Shown here one piece after another: positions 1 to 8,334 of a DNA stretch of 10,776 bases. Both the position numbers and the translations under genes were made by a program. The stretch is taken from positions 1-10,776 of the forward strand of contig JAUMYD010000051.1 in assembly GCA_030528765.1 (NCBI GenBank). Direction: 5' to 3'. Position 1 is the stretch's first letter. The number at the start of each line of letters is the position of its first letter. Under the pieces are notes generated by a model, which had not been told where the DNA came from, made no database searches, and worked only from the letters and a program-made list of their open reading frames with translations. The DNA is from Bacillota bacterium. Its GTDB lineage: Bacteria > Bacillota > Dehalobacteriia > UBA4068.

Positions 1-1245
1 CATAATGGCCGGATTCACCAGCGCGAAGCTGTCATCGGTTTTGAAGAGCTCGAAGCTGAAGGCATCTGCCACCAGAGTCCTGCCGATCAGGCTCTTGGTC
101 CCGCTGAAGCTGGTGCTGGTGGGCGCAGCTGCGTAGCTGTTCTCGAAGCGGAGCTCCGTGACAATGCCGTTTTCATCTGCCAGACTCTGGCTGCTGACAC
201 CGAGGCTGCCGCCCACATCCTCCACCACCACGGTGAGGAAATAGCTCCTGCTGTCGTAGCTCACACCGGGCAAGGGGGCTGCTGCGCTTTCCCGGATGAC
301 GAAATAATGCGTACCGACCGTGGTCAGGGGCACATCCGCGAAGCTGAAGCTGCCGTCTGCGGCGTTCTTCACCGTCATGATGGCCGGATCCGCCACCGTG
401 AAGCTGTCATCGGTTTTGAAGAGCTCGAAGCTGAACTCCTCGGCTGCCAGGGCTCTGCCCGTCAGGCTCTTCGTGCCGGTAAAGCTGGTGCTGGTGGGCA
501 GCGGCGCATAGCTGTTTTCGAAGCTGAGCTCCGTGACAGTCTCAAGGCCGTTCGAGATGCTCAGGCTGCTGACCGCGAGCACAGCGTCCACATCCTCCAC
601 CACCACGGTGAGGAAATAGCTGGTGCTGTCATAGCTCACGCCGGGGAGCAGCGGTGTGCTCTTTTCCCGGATGACGAAATAATGCGTACCGACCGTGGTC
701 AGGGGCACATCTGCGAAGCTGAAGCTGCCGTCTGCGGCGTTCTTCACCTCCATGATGGCCGGATCCACCAGTGCGAAGCTGTCGTCGGTTTTGAAGAGCT
801 CGAAGCTGAATTCATCAGCTGCCAGGGCTCTGCCGCTCAGGCTCTTGGTCCCGCTGAAGCTGGTGCTGGTGGGTGTTACCGTGTAATCGTTCTCAAAGAG
901 GATCTCCGTGACCGGATTCCCAGCCTCTGTGATGCTCTGGCTGGTGACAGTGTAGACACCGTCCACATCCGCTACCTGCAGGCTGATGCAGTAGCTCCTG
1001 CTGTCATAGCTCATGCCGGGCAGCGGGGCTGCTGCACTTTCCCGGATGACGAAGTAATAGTTTCCGGCTGTGCTCAGGGGCACATCCGCGAAGCTGAAGC
1101 TGCCGTCTGCGGCGTTCTTCACCGTCATGATGGCCGGATCCGCCACCGTGAAGCTGTCATCGGTTTTGAAGAGCTCGAAGCTGAATTCATCGGCGGCCAG
1201 AGCTCTGCCGTTCAGGCTCTTCGTGCCGCTGAAGCTGGTGCTGCC
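1..1245 (-). repeat. Near-identical 375-bp tandem repeats encoding the last visible Spy0128-like domains
   Basis: Four copies (three complete, one cut by the left edge) repeat with an exact 375-bp, 125-residue period. The landmark CAT of the PAIM motif falls at 1, 376, 751 and 1126. Every copy encodes GTKSL near its start, FSFELFKTDDSF in its first third and PAIM about 40 residues in; complete copies end in FEN(S/D)Y. Positions 324-435 equal 1074-1185 without mismatch (112 bp, offset 750), and 288-373 equal 663-748 with one mismatch (offset 375). Copies further upstream in the protein (above 1245) are clearly diverged. The array probably continues past the left edge. Confidence 0.93.
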
Positions 1246-4200
1246 TGCATCAGGCGTATAGATGTTCTCAAAGGCGATGGCTGTGGTCTCGCTGCCGTCC
1301 AGCTTATAGCTGGCTTCCAGCTGGCCGCCATTATCCACCACTGTGATCTCGATCTTATACTCCCGGGGATCCATGCTCACATGGGGCACCAGCAGGCTGC
1401 TGTCTTCCTTCACCACATAATAGTAGCTGCCTGCGGTATCAAAGTGCAGGGAATCAAAGGTAAAGCTGCCGTCTGCGGCGTTCACCGTTTCAGAAGGGAT
1501 CGTGCTGCTGCTTACGCTGTAGCTGGCATCCTCTGCCTTATAAAGCAGGAAACGGAATTCGCCGTTTTGCAGGGCTCTGCCGCTCAGGCTCTTCGTGCCG
1601 CTGAGGCTCAGGTGGGCATCAGCGGGATCATAGCTGTTTTCGAAATCTGCGCTGGTGGCAGAATTGCCCAGATTATCCGCAATGCTCTGGCTGGTGATCT
1701 GGAGCTGGCCTGCCACATCCTCCACCACCACAGCGCAATTGTAGTGCTTGGTATCGTAGGTGATACCGCTGAGGGGGCTGAGGCTGTTTTCCTTGATGAC
1801 GAAATTATAGGTCTTTGCCTCTGACAGGATAAGCGCGCCAAAGCTGAAGCTGCCGTCTGCCGCATTCGTCGTGCTCCGCAGGGGGGCACCGGAATAATGG
1901 AAGGCAGCGTCTGCGGCATAGAGATCAAAGCTGAACTCACCTGCTGCCAGGGCTCTGCCCGTCAGGCTCTTCGTGCCGCTGAAGGTGACAGAAGCGGAAT
2001 TGGGGATGTAGCTGTTTTCAAAGAGGATGGGGCCGTTCTCCACCGTCTGCGTCAGCAGCAGGCTGCGGTCGCCATTGTCCCCCACCTGAACGGAAACGCG
2101 ATAGCTTCTGCCATCGTAATTGATATTATCCCGCTGGGTGCCGCCGTATTGCTCTTCCACCAGATAGTAGAAGGTTTTGCCCAGATCCTCCGGTTCGTAT
2201 GCGATCTCAAACTGGAAGCTGTTGCCGGTATTGCTTACCGTATCCAGCAGAGCGCCCTTTGTATAGGAAGAATCTGCCTCATAGAGATTGAAATGGAACT
2301 GATTGGATTCCAGCGTTTTGCCGCTCAGGGTCTTCAGACCGGTGAGCAGCAGGCTCTTCCCTTCCAGGATGCGGGCTTCATTGGTGAAGCTGACCCCAGC
2401 CTGCGGGATCCCCGTGGAGCTGTAGATATTGACCACCGCTTCCAGCAGGCCCCGGCCGTTATCGCTCACATCCACACGCACACGCTGGACTTCGGAGGAA
2501 TAGATGATGCCGTTGATCTCACTGCCGCCATTCTTTTCCTTCACCAGGTAGTAATAGCTGCCGGGGGCATCAAAGACCCGCTCGCCGCCTACCGTGGCAT
2601 TGCCCAGCAGGCTGAAGCTGAATCTGCCATCGGCCGCATTTGCCACAGTCTCCAGCAGGCTGCCTTCGCTCCAGGCTGCATCCGAGCTGTAAAGCTCGAA
2701 TTCGTAGGTGCCGGCAGTCATGCTGTCCCGCCCATCCAGGAACTTGATGCCGTCCAGGGGGACCTTCACCGGCTGGGGAACATAGCTGTTCCGGAAGAGG
2801 ATCTCCTTCGCGGGATCCCCATCCACATCCACACTGACCTGCAGCTGGCCCATGGCGTCATCCTCCACCTTCACATGGATCAGGAAGATGCTCTCATCGA
2901 ATTGGATACCCGGCATCAGTGTATTCTCGATCTCGCTGATGCTGTAGTAGTAATCCCCAGGCTCGGTATAGGTCAGCTCAGGGAAGAGGAAATTCCCGGC
3001 TGCGTCATTGGTGTTCTGCCAGCTGCGGCCACCGGGAAGGGCATTGCCGGAGGCATCTGCTTCCTGCATCCGGAAGCTGAACTGCCCGCCTGAGAGAGCC
3101 GCGCCATCCAGGATCTTGGAGCCGCTGATCTGATAGCTGACGGCATTTGCCTGGTAGACATTATTGAAGTAGATATTGCCCCCGGTGCCTTCCGCAACGC
3201 TGAGCGTGGTGACCAGCTCGCCGCTGCCATTATCGCTGACAGTGACGCGGAAGTGATAGCCGGTCTTATCCGTGGTGACACCATTGCCGTCCGGGCTGGT
3301 TTCCCGGGCGATGAAATCATAATTGCCGACTTCCGTGAAGGAGAGGGGCGTATCAAAGACGATGCTGCCATCTGCCTGGCTGCTGCCGCTGGCCCTCAGC
3401 GTATCGGTATACGCCTCACGCACCTCAAAGGTGAAGACATCGCCGGCATTCAGTGCGCGGCCGTCCATATTCTTGAAGAGATGTGCGGAAAGATCCAGGC
3501 TGGCCGGATCCGGCTCATAGGAATTCTCGAATTCCACCTCATATGTAGTCGTATTCAGAACCGTATCCGGCGTATAGACCGGTGCGCCAACCGTATAGAG
3601 CTGGCCGGCTGCATCCGCATCGACCGTAATGCTAACGCTGACCACTACATCACTGTAATCAATATACGTCTCACTGCCGGCCGTCTCCTTCAGGTAGAAG
3701 GTGTAAGTGCCCGCAGCATCAAAGGAAACATACACGAAGGCATCGCCATAGAGGCCGCTGCTGAACGCATTGACATCCAGGACCCCAGGCATGGAGCTGC
3801 TGCTCAGTGCGGTGCTGCATTCTGCATCCGCATACACGCCGAATTCATAGCCGGCAAGGGAGGCCAGCGGGCTGTTGCTGGGGTTATTCATTATTTTCTG
3901 GATGGGGATGGCAATGTAGGCCGGGCTGACGCTGTGCAGGACATTGGTGAAATCCATGTCCACATTCCACTTCCCGCTGATGGGGTCGCGGCTGTATTCC
4001 GCGCCACTGCGGATGGAATACACGCGGCTGATATCCAGCTGGCCGTCCATATCCGCATCGCTGACCACCACGGTGAAGGAGCGGATGACAGGATCATAAT
4101 ACATGCCTTCTTCCGTGCCCGCTTCTTCGACTACGCGGTAGGAATAGCTGCCGGGAGCAGAATAATCCTCGCCGCTCAGATCAAAGCTGAAGCTCTTCTG

Positions 4201-7200
4201 GCTGTTGTTGCTGGTCTGCGTTGCCACAGTATCCCAGGTGCCGGTGTCCGCATTGTAGCGGCTGAGGACGAAATTGAATTCTCTGTCGCTCCAATCCGTG
4301 ACCTCAGTGCCGTCAGCCAGCTCCACCCGCTTTTCCACGGTCAGATCCAGATCCACAGGGTGGACCGGGTCTGCCTCATAGCCATTGACCACCACGACAC
4401 TGTTGCTGCCGCTGATGCTCACCCTGCCATCGCCGCCGATGATACCGTCATCATAGAAGCCACGATGACTGAAGCCTGGATCCAGAGCGCCCACATTCTC
4501 CGTGACGACCACCTCTGTGCCGATGGGCAGATCGGAGACGAGCAGGTGCTCCTGATCCTTCAGATAATAGCTGAAGCTGCCTGTGGCATCCGTTGTGACC
4601 GTGGTGCTGCCCATGCCGGAAAGCTCCGCAGGGAAGCTGGCATTGGCAGTGCCCACGCCGCTGAGCTGAACGCTGATCAGGAAATCCAGATCAGAAGGAA
4701 TCGTATGCTCCGCACCCAGATCATGCTCCAGCATCTTGATGAGGGTGAATTCACCCTTTCCGCGCCGGGCATTGACGAAACCCACATTCACCAGGCCCTC
4801 TTCCTGGGTGATCACATTTGCCTGGGTGGCGCTGGTATCCCCATTCACAGAGTGCAGGATATACTCTACGCTTTCATCCTCCGTGATGGTGTAGCCGCGG
4901 CTTTCCGTCATTTCGGTGATGAAGAGCCTCTGGCCGGCCTTCAGGCCGACTCTGGCCACGCCGCTGGCATCAAAGCTGGTGCTGACGGGGCTGAGGCTTT
5001 TATCCACATCCATCAGGTAGCCGGGATAGGTCTGGCCGGCATCCGCAGCAGAGCCCGTGATGGTGAACATGAAGGTCTCACCCGTATCCGCAGTGCCGGC
5101 TTCCAGATCCTTCCGCAGAAGAATGCCGACGCTGGGGCTGATGCTCAGGCGGCCGTTATTGCCCAGGGTTGAGCCCACCACATAATCATGGCCCGGTGCG
5201 GCAACGCCGATGGGATTGCCGTTGCTGTCCCGCAGATCAACGAAGGCATCGGCGTAATTCCCCAGCGTAGCGGTGGAGTTTACGGATTTCGCCATCTGGT
5301 AATCCGCCATGGAGGCCAGGATGTTGCCGGCCGGGATGTACCAGCTGCCATCGCCAAGGGGCGCGGCAGTTTCCAGGGATTCTTCGGCGATCTCATGGTA
5401 AACATATTCCTCATGCAGGCCGCCGATATTCGAATAGATGCTTCTTCTATTATAATACGCGGTGCCTGCTGCCGGAGCAGTGGTGCTGTTATAAAGCGTA
5501 CCCGCCGTATCCGTATAGATCATCGCATCCGCCTGATAGTAATACCGCTCATTCTGATGGGAAGGACGGAAATAGGAATAGCTGTTCGCGGCGCCGTAGC
5601 CGACACTGCCGTCTCTTTCATATTCATTGGTGTAGAAATTGATGCTGCCATCGGGATTCCGGTTTGCGCTCACATAGGCGGGGTCCACGATGTTGGCATC
5701 CTGCACGGTCAGGGAATTGATCTCATCCCGCAGGCCCACCTCATACACCAGGCGCATGGGCTGTTCCGCGCCGCTGACCGTCAGGCCCTGGAGCGTGTCA
5801 TACTCATCCAGCTCCACCTCATAGCTGGTGGTCGGGATCAGAGCGGAGGGAATGCCGAAGGTAAGGATCTGATCCCCGGTGCTGATGTTTTCCCGCAGCT
5901 GCACCACGGCATACATCATATCGGATTTGCTCACGCCGTGGCTTTCATCCACCTCACCCAGGTAGTAATAGCTCTTCACCTTAAAGGCGGGGTCGGTGGC
6001 CGCATTGCCGGTGGTCTCCGGCGGGGTGGTCACGCCCTCATGCCAGAAGCCCAGGTATTCGCCGGCGGCATTGGCATACCAGCCCACATAATTGGAGAAA
6101 TTCGTATCATCGGTATAAGCGAGCTGGCCATGGGTATAAGCCAGGCCGAGCAGGTTCGCTGCGACATTATAATCCGCGATGCCCAGCCGCTGCTGAACAG
6201 CGGAGACCAGCGCAATGCCCATCTCAGTGGGGTTGGCATAATCACCCAGCAGGCCGCCGCCGGGCACAAAGTTGGAGGAGAGATCCGCGCCGGAGAACAG
6301 ATCATCATGGATAAGGATACCCTGGATATTCTTGACTTCCATGTAGGCACCGATGCGATCCACAAAGGAGATCAGCCCATCCATATTCTCGTTCCCCTCC
6401 ACCAGGGTGGGGCTGTATTTGGACTGCAGCAAGCTGTCGCTGATGATGTTCTGGAAGACAGCCTGCAGGTCACTGCTGGCAGAAAAATAGCTGGTAACAT
6501 AGTTCTGGGAAAGGGCCGTGCCGATCTTCGTTACGCTCGCCCCGTCCTGGACGAAAACGGTGCTGCCCACAGAGGCGGCATCATAGCTGCTCCAGAAGTT
6601 ATCGATGGCAGCAATGGATCCGGTAGGGTTCAGAACGCTTTCCGCAACGGAATCAGCGTCCACACGGAAGCCCAGGGTATAGAAGAGCATATCCGTGCCG
6701 TATTTTGCTTCGATCTGGGTCTTGGCATAGGCCGCGGTCAGCTGGGTGACAAAGCCCTGGCCCGCAGTGATGCTGGAGGTCTGCCCGTTCCCCAGGTTAT
6801 GCGCCCCGGGGTTGGTAAAGTTCGTGCTGGAAAGGGTGGGCGCGCCATCGCTCATCAGCACGAGCACGGGCAGGCGCTGCTGCCCGTCCACAGTGACCTC
6901 ATTATCGGTGGCCGTGAACATATTCATGGCCTGGCTGATGCCGCGCTGGATATAGGTGGCGCCGCTGATATCCGTTTCGTTCGTGGCAGGATTGCCGCCG
7001 CCCACAGCATCGCGCACATCCTCATCCACGCCCAGGCTTTCCCTGCCGAAAAAGCCGCCGGTGGATTCGTAATTGATGTAGATCCCGTCCGCAGCAGTGG
7101 TCCAGCGGCCCAGGGGCAGCAGCGTAACAGCGGAACTCGCGCTATTGCCGGTGTCACCGGAATAAAGGACCAGGGCAACGCGGTTATTGGGGTTCGCATT

Positions 7201-7656
7201 CTGCAGGGTGGCGATGCTGCTGTTGGCAGCGGCCGCCAGATCCGCACCGGCATCATTGCCACCGGAATTCATGGAGCCGGAGACATCCAGCACCAGAATG
7301 GTATCAGTGGGATAGGTGGCCTGGCCGGTAATGGAGCTGTTGGAAGCCATGGCAGAGAGCGCCACCAGGAAGCTCTCGTTTTCACTGCCCTCCATGGCAA
7401 TGCCCGCAGGAAGGGCGCTGGCATCGGTAAGGACGGATTTATCCATCCAGACATCGCCCGCGTATTCCGTTTTGGGCTGAGAGGGGCCAAAGTAATTGGT
7501 CCAGGTATCCATCGTGGAGGGGTCCACCACACGGGTATCCGTTCCTCCGGCAGAGGCGACCATACCGATCACGGGCACGCAGAGCAAAAGAAGCACTGCG
7601 GCCAGCAGAAGGGGGATCCTCTTCCCGGTGATCAGCTTGCGAAATCTATCTTTCAT
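1..7656 (-). CDS. Giant secreted vWA adhesin with isopeptide-domain stalk (partial, C-terminus beyond left edge)
   Basis: Probable surface adhesin or pilus-tip-like protein; the first 2552 residues are visible with no internal stop. The start at 7656 follows AAGGAG (7665-7670) by 8 nt. Residues 1-36 form a Sec signal peptide: basic KDRFRK, a leucine-rich core, then ASA ending at A36. A vWA domain spans about 118-405, with MIDAS residues D124, S126, S128 (DVSGS), T234 and D270 (SDG). Residues 405-835 match no domain I can name. Two CnaB-like domains follow (K849/N962 and K974/N1091), then twelve Spy0128/FctA-like domains. Their candidate Lys/Asn pairs are 1109/1238, 1254/1378, 1395/1499, 1514/1623, 1638/1759, 1775/1881, 1896/2007, 2022/2131, 2146/2256, 2271/2381, 2396/2506 and K2521 (cut off). 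A Glu of the Y-x-x-x-E type lies between each complete pair, as isopeptide catalysis requires in this family. Each domain opens with G-x-K-x-L-x-G-like and closes with F-x-N-like motifs. By analogy with RrgA-type tip proteins, ligand binding by vWA is inferred; the ligand is unknown. An LPXTG anchor is expected but not visible. Confidence 0.93.
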   Translation of the reverse strand, partial: MKDRFRKLITGKRIPLLLAAVLLLLCVPVIGMVASAGGTDTRVVDPSTMDTWTNYFGPSQPKTEYAGDVWMDKSVLTDASALPAGIAMEGSENESFLVALSAMASNSSITGQATYPTDTILVLDVSGSMNSGGNDAGADLAAAANSSIATLQNANPNNRVALVLYSGDTGNSASSAVTLLPLGRWTTAADGIYINYESTGGFFGRESLGVDEDVRDAVGGGNPATNETDISGATYIQRGISQAMNMFTATDNEVTVDGQQRLPVLVLMSDGAPTLSSTNFTNPGAHNLGNGQTSSITAGQGFVTQLTAAYAKTQIEAKYGTDMLFYTLGFRVDADSVAESVLNPTGSIAAIDNFWSSYDAASVGSTVFVQDGASVTKIGTALSQNYVTSYFSASSDLQAVFQNIISDSLLQSKYSPTLVEGNENMDGLISFVDRIGAYMEVKNIQGILIHDDLFSGADLSSNFVPGGGLLGDYANPTEMGIALVSAVQQRLGIADYNVAANLLGLAYTHGQLAYTDDTNFSNYVGWYANAAGEYLGFWHEGVTTPPETTGNAATDPAFKVKSYYYLGEVDESHGVSKSDMMYAVVQLRENISTGDQILTFGIPSALIPTTSYEVELDEYDTLQGLTVSGAEQPMRLVYEVGLRDEINSLTVQDANIVDPAYVSANRNPDGSINFYTNEYERDGSVGYGAANSYSYFRPSHQNERYYYQADAMIYTDTAGTLYNSTTAPAAGTAYYNRRSIYSNIGGLHEEYVYHEIAEESLETAAPLGDGSWYIPAGNILASMADYQMAKSVNSTATLGNYADAFVDLRDSNGNPIGVAAPGHDYVVGSTLGNNGRLSISPSVGILLRKDLEAGTADTGETFMFTITGSAADAGQTYPGYLMDVDKSLSPVSTSFDASGVARVGLKAGQRLFITEMTESRGYTITEDESVEYILHSVNGDTSATQANVITQEEGLVNVGFVNARRGKGEFTLIKMLEHDLGAEHTIPSDLDFLISVQLSGVGTANASFPAELSGMGSTTVTTDATGSFSYYLKDQEHLLVSDLPIGTEVVVTENVGALDPGFSHRGFYDDGIIGGDGRVSISGSNSVVVVNGYEADPVHPVDLDLTVEKRVELADGTEVTDWSDREFNFVLSRYNADTGTWDTVATQTSNNSQKSFSFDLSGEDYSAPGSYSYRVVEEAGTEEGMYYDPVIRSFTVVVSDADMDGQLDISRVYSIRSGAEYSRDPISGKWNVDMDFTNVLHSVSPAYIAIPIQKIMNNPSNSPLASLAGYEFGVYADAECSTALSSSSMPGVLDVNAFSSGLYGDAFVYVSFDAAGTYTFYLKETAGSETYIDYSDVVVSVSITVDADAAGQLYTVGAPVYTPDTVLNTTTYEVEFENSYEPDPASLDLSAHLFKNMDGRALNAGDVFTFEVREAYTDTLRASGSSQADGSIVFDTPLSFTEVGNYDFIARETSPDGNGVTTDKTGYHFRVTVSDNGSGELVTTLSVAEGTGGNIYFNNVYQANAVSYQISGSKILDGAALSGGQFSFRMQEADASGNALPGGRSWQNTNDAAGNFLFPELTYTEPGDYYYSISEIENTLMPGIQFDESIFLIHVKVEDDAMGQLQVSVDVDGDPAKEILFRNSYVPQPVKVPLDGIKFLDGRDSMTAGTYEFELYSSDAAWSEGSLLETVANAADGRFSFSLLGNATVGGERVFDAPGSYYYLVKEKNGGSEINGIIYSSEVQRVRVDVSDNGRGLLEAVVNIYSSTGIPQAGVSFTNEARILEGKSLLLTGLKTLSGKTLESNQFHFNLYEADSSYTKGALLDTVSNTGNSFQFEIAYEPEDLGKTFYYLVEEQYGGTQRDNINYDGRSYRVSVQVGDNGDRSLLLTQTVENGPILFENSYIPNSASVTFSGTKSLTGRALAAGEFSFDLYAADAAFHYSGAPLRSTTNAADGSFSFGALILSEAKTYNFVIKENSLSPLSGITYDTKHYNCAVVVEDVAGQLQITSQSIADNLGNSATSADFENSYDPADAHLSLSGTKSLSGRALQNGEFRFLLYKAEDASYSVSSSTIPSETVNAADGSFTFDSLHFDTAGSYYYVVKEDSSLLVPHVSMDPREYKIEITVVDNGGQLEASYKLDGSETTAIAFENIYTPDAGSTSFSGTKSLNGRALAADEFSFELFKTDDSFTVADPAIMTVKNAADGSFSFADVPLSTAGNYYFVIRESAAAPLPGMSYDSRSYCISLQVADVDGVYTVTSQSITEAGNPVTEILFENDYTVTPTSTSFSGTKSLSGRALAADEFSFELFKTDDSFALVDPAIMEVKNAADGSFSFADVPLTTVGTHYFVIREKSTPLLPGVSYDSTSYFLTVVVEDVDAVLAVSSLSISNGLETVTELSFENSYAPLPTSTSFTGTKSLTGRALAAEEFSFELFKTDDSFTVADPAIMTVKNAADGSFSFADVPLTTVGTHYFVIRESAAAPLPGVSYDSRSYFLTVVVEDVGGSLGVSSQSLADENGIVTELRFENSYAAAPTSTSFSGTKSLIGRTLVADAFSFELFKTDDSFALVNPAIM

Positions 7657-7726
7657 CGTAAAATCTCCTTTACTACTCCTTGGCAACAGAAAAAGATTTG
7701 GGTTCTTGCTGCAGCGGCTCTTCCGC

Positions 7727-7963
7727 TTATTTTGGGGGATGTTCATCGAAACACCTGCCCTTCCATCGGATCCGCATGCCCTCCGAGCCTTTCCGCCCGG
7801 GCAGGGGCTCTGCCGGCCCGGCCCGACTGATGGGAACCGGGGGAGAGTGATCAGAGGAGTGCGGCCCTATGTTTTCCGGAGGCCACTTTCGTATTCGCGC
7901 TGCATACAGCCGGGGAAAAACAAAACCCCGGAACAACACATGTTCTTCTGCTGAAAGCTTCAT
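7727..7963 (-). CDS. Doubtful 78-residue leader ORF upstream of the adhesin
   Basis: An open frame starts at ATG 7963 and ends with TAA at 7727, 70 nt before the adhesin start. AGGAGG (7975-7980) lies 11 nt upstream of the ATG, somewhat far but strong. The product is rich in Arg, Pro and Gly with no membrane segment, no signal peptide and no family I recognise. Its ATA, CGA and CAT codons differ from the usage of the flanking genes. It could be a regulatory leader peptide, a decayed gene remnant or chance. The good ribosome binding site inside a leader is the only argument for translation. Confidence 0.2.
   Translation of the reverse strand: MKLSAEEHVLFRGFVFPRLYAARIRKWPPENIGPHSSDHSPPVPISRAGPAEPLPGRKGSEGMRIRWKGRCFDEHPPK
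7910..7931 (-). other. Hairpin in the adhesin leader
   Basis: CCGGGG and CCCCGG form a perfect 6-bp stem around a 10-nt loop made only of A and C on the plus strand (U and G in the transcript). No T-run follows on the minus strand, so it is not an obvious terminator. It falls early in the doubtful 78-codon ORF. Confidence 0.4.
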
Positions 7964-8011
7964 GACACATTCTCCCTCCTTTCCCATATTTATGCTACTT
8001 ATACATATGCC

Positions 8012-8040
8012 ATTATATCAGAAAACCCACGCCCAGTACA
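8012..8040 (-). promoter_or_regulatory. Extended -10 promoter for the adhesin gene
   Basis: On the minus strand a perfect TATAAT (8017-8012) is preceded by TGN (8020-8018), forming an extended -10 element. The hexamer 17 bp upstream (8040-8035) is TGTACT, a weak 3/6 match to TTGACA, which an extended -10 can tolerate. It lies downstream of the terminator of the PPTase operon, so the adhesin appears to be transcribed independently. The predicted start is near 8005. Confidence 0.65.
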
Positions 8041-8119
8041 GTCTTTTTTCACATGGCATGAATTTTTCCTTTATTTTCCGATCTCCCACAGGGGGCTGCC
8101 CACAGGCAGGCGGAGACAC

Positions 8120-8149
8120 AAAAAAGCGGCACAGCCGGGGGCTGCGCCG
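8120..8149 (-). terminator. Rho-independent terminator of the HAD/PPTase operon
   Basis: Read on the minus strand, CGGC-C/A mismatch-CAGC pairs with GCTG-GCCG around a CCCCG loop, followed by C and then six T residues (8125-8120). The stem is 8 bp with one internal mismatch. It lies 186 nt after the PPTase stop and 100 nt before the adhesin promoter, which insulates the two units. Confidence 0.75.
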
Positions 8150-8154
8150 TAAAG

Positions 8155-8195
8155 CAGCAGCAGGGATGGCAATGTGCCTGCTCTCCCTGCTGCTG
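8155..8195 (-). other. Long perfect hairpin in the 3' region of the PPTase transcript
   Basis: CAGCAGCAGGGA (8155-8166) and its exact complement (8184-8195) form a 12-bp perfect stem around a 17-nt loop, which itself holds GGCA/TGCC. It ends only 6 nt before the terminator stem on the transcript. It has no T-run of its own, so it is not a second terminator. It could stabilise the mRNA 3' end or be part of a small RNA; neither is shown. Confidence 0.5.
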
Positions 8196-8334
8196 TAAAC
8201 TCTGCATATATGTGTTTCCGCAAGCTCTGTGTGTGAGAGCACCCTGCCTCCCGGAAGGCAAAGCGGGCAAATGCCGCGAAAGCCCCTCTCCCTCAGCTCT
8301 CCCGGCAGCTCCTCCGGCGGGGGAGCCGGGGCTT

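Larger units (their letters stand above)
7657..8005 (-). promoter_or_regulatory. Long 5' leader of the adhesin gene
   Basis: This gene-poor stretch lies between the predicted transcription start (about 8005) and the adhesin start codon, giving an untranslated leader of about 350 nt. It contains a perfect 6-bp stem with a 10-nt A/T loop (7910-7931) and GC-rich inverted repeats around 7796-7825, including GGCAG/CTGCC. I see no signature of a named riboswitch or T-box. A 78-codon open frame sits inside it (listed separately). A leader of this length could host post-transcriptional control, but that is inference from length and hairpins only. Confidence 0.4.

Noticed and set aside
1..1245. Tandem 375-bp repeats as a CRISPR-like or mobile repeat
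   Set aside because: The period is a whole number of codons, the frame stays open throughout, and each unit is a complete pilin-type domain.
7579..7581. Cys26 in the adhesin signal peptide as a lipobox cysteine
   Set aside because: It is followed by more hydrophobic residues and an ASA signal-peptidase site ending at residue 36, and the residues before it (LLLL) do not fit a lipobox.
307..7830. Plus-strand open frames of 398-880 codons at 307-1824, 1897-3093, 3253-5172 and 5188-7830
   Set aside because: They are codon-aligned with the minus-strand adhesin. A stop would need TTA, CTA or TCA on the coding strand, codons this GC-biased gene rarely uses. Their proteins show no domains, while the minus strand reads as signal peptide, vWA and pilin repeats without a stop.
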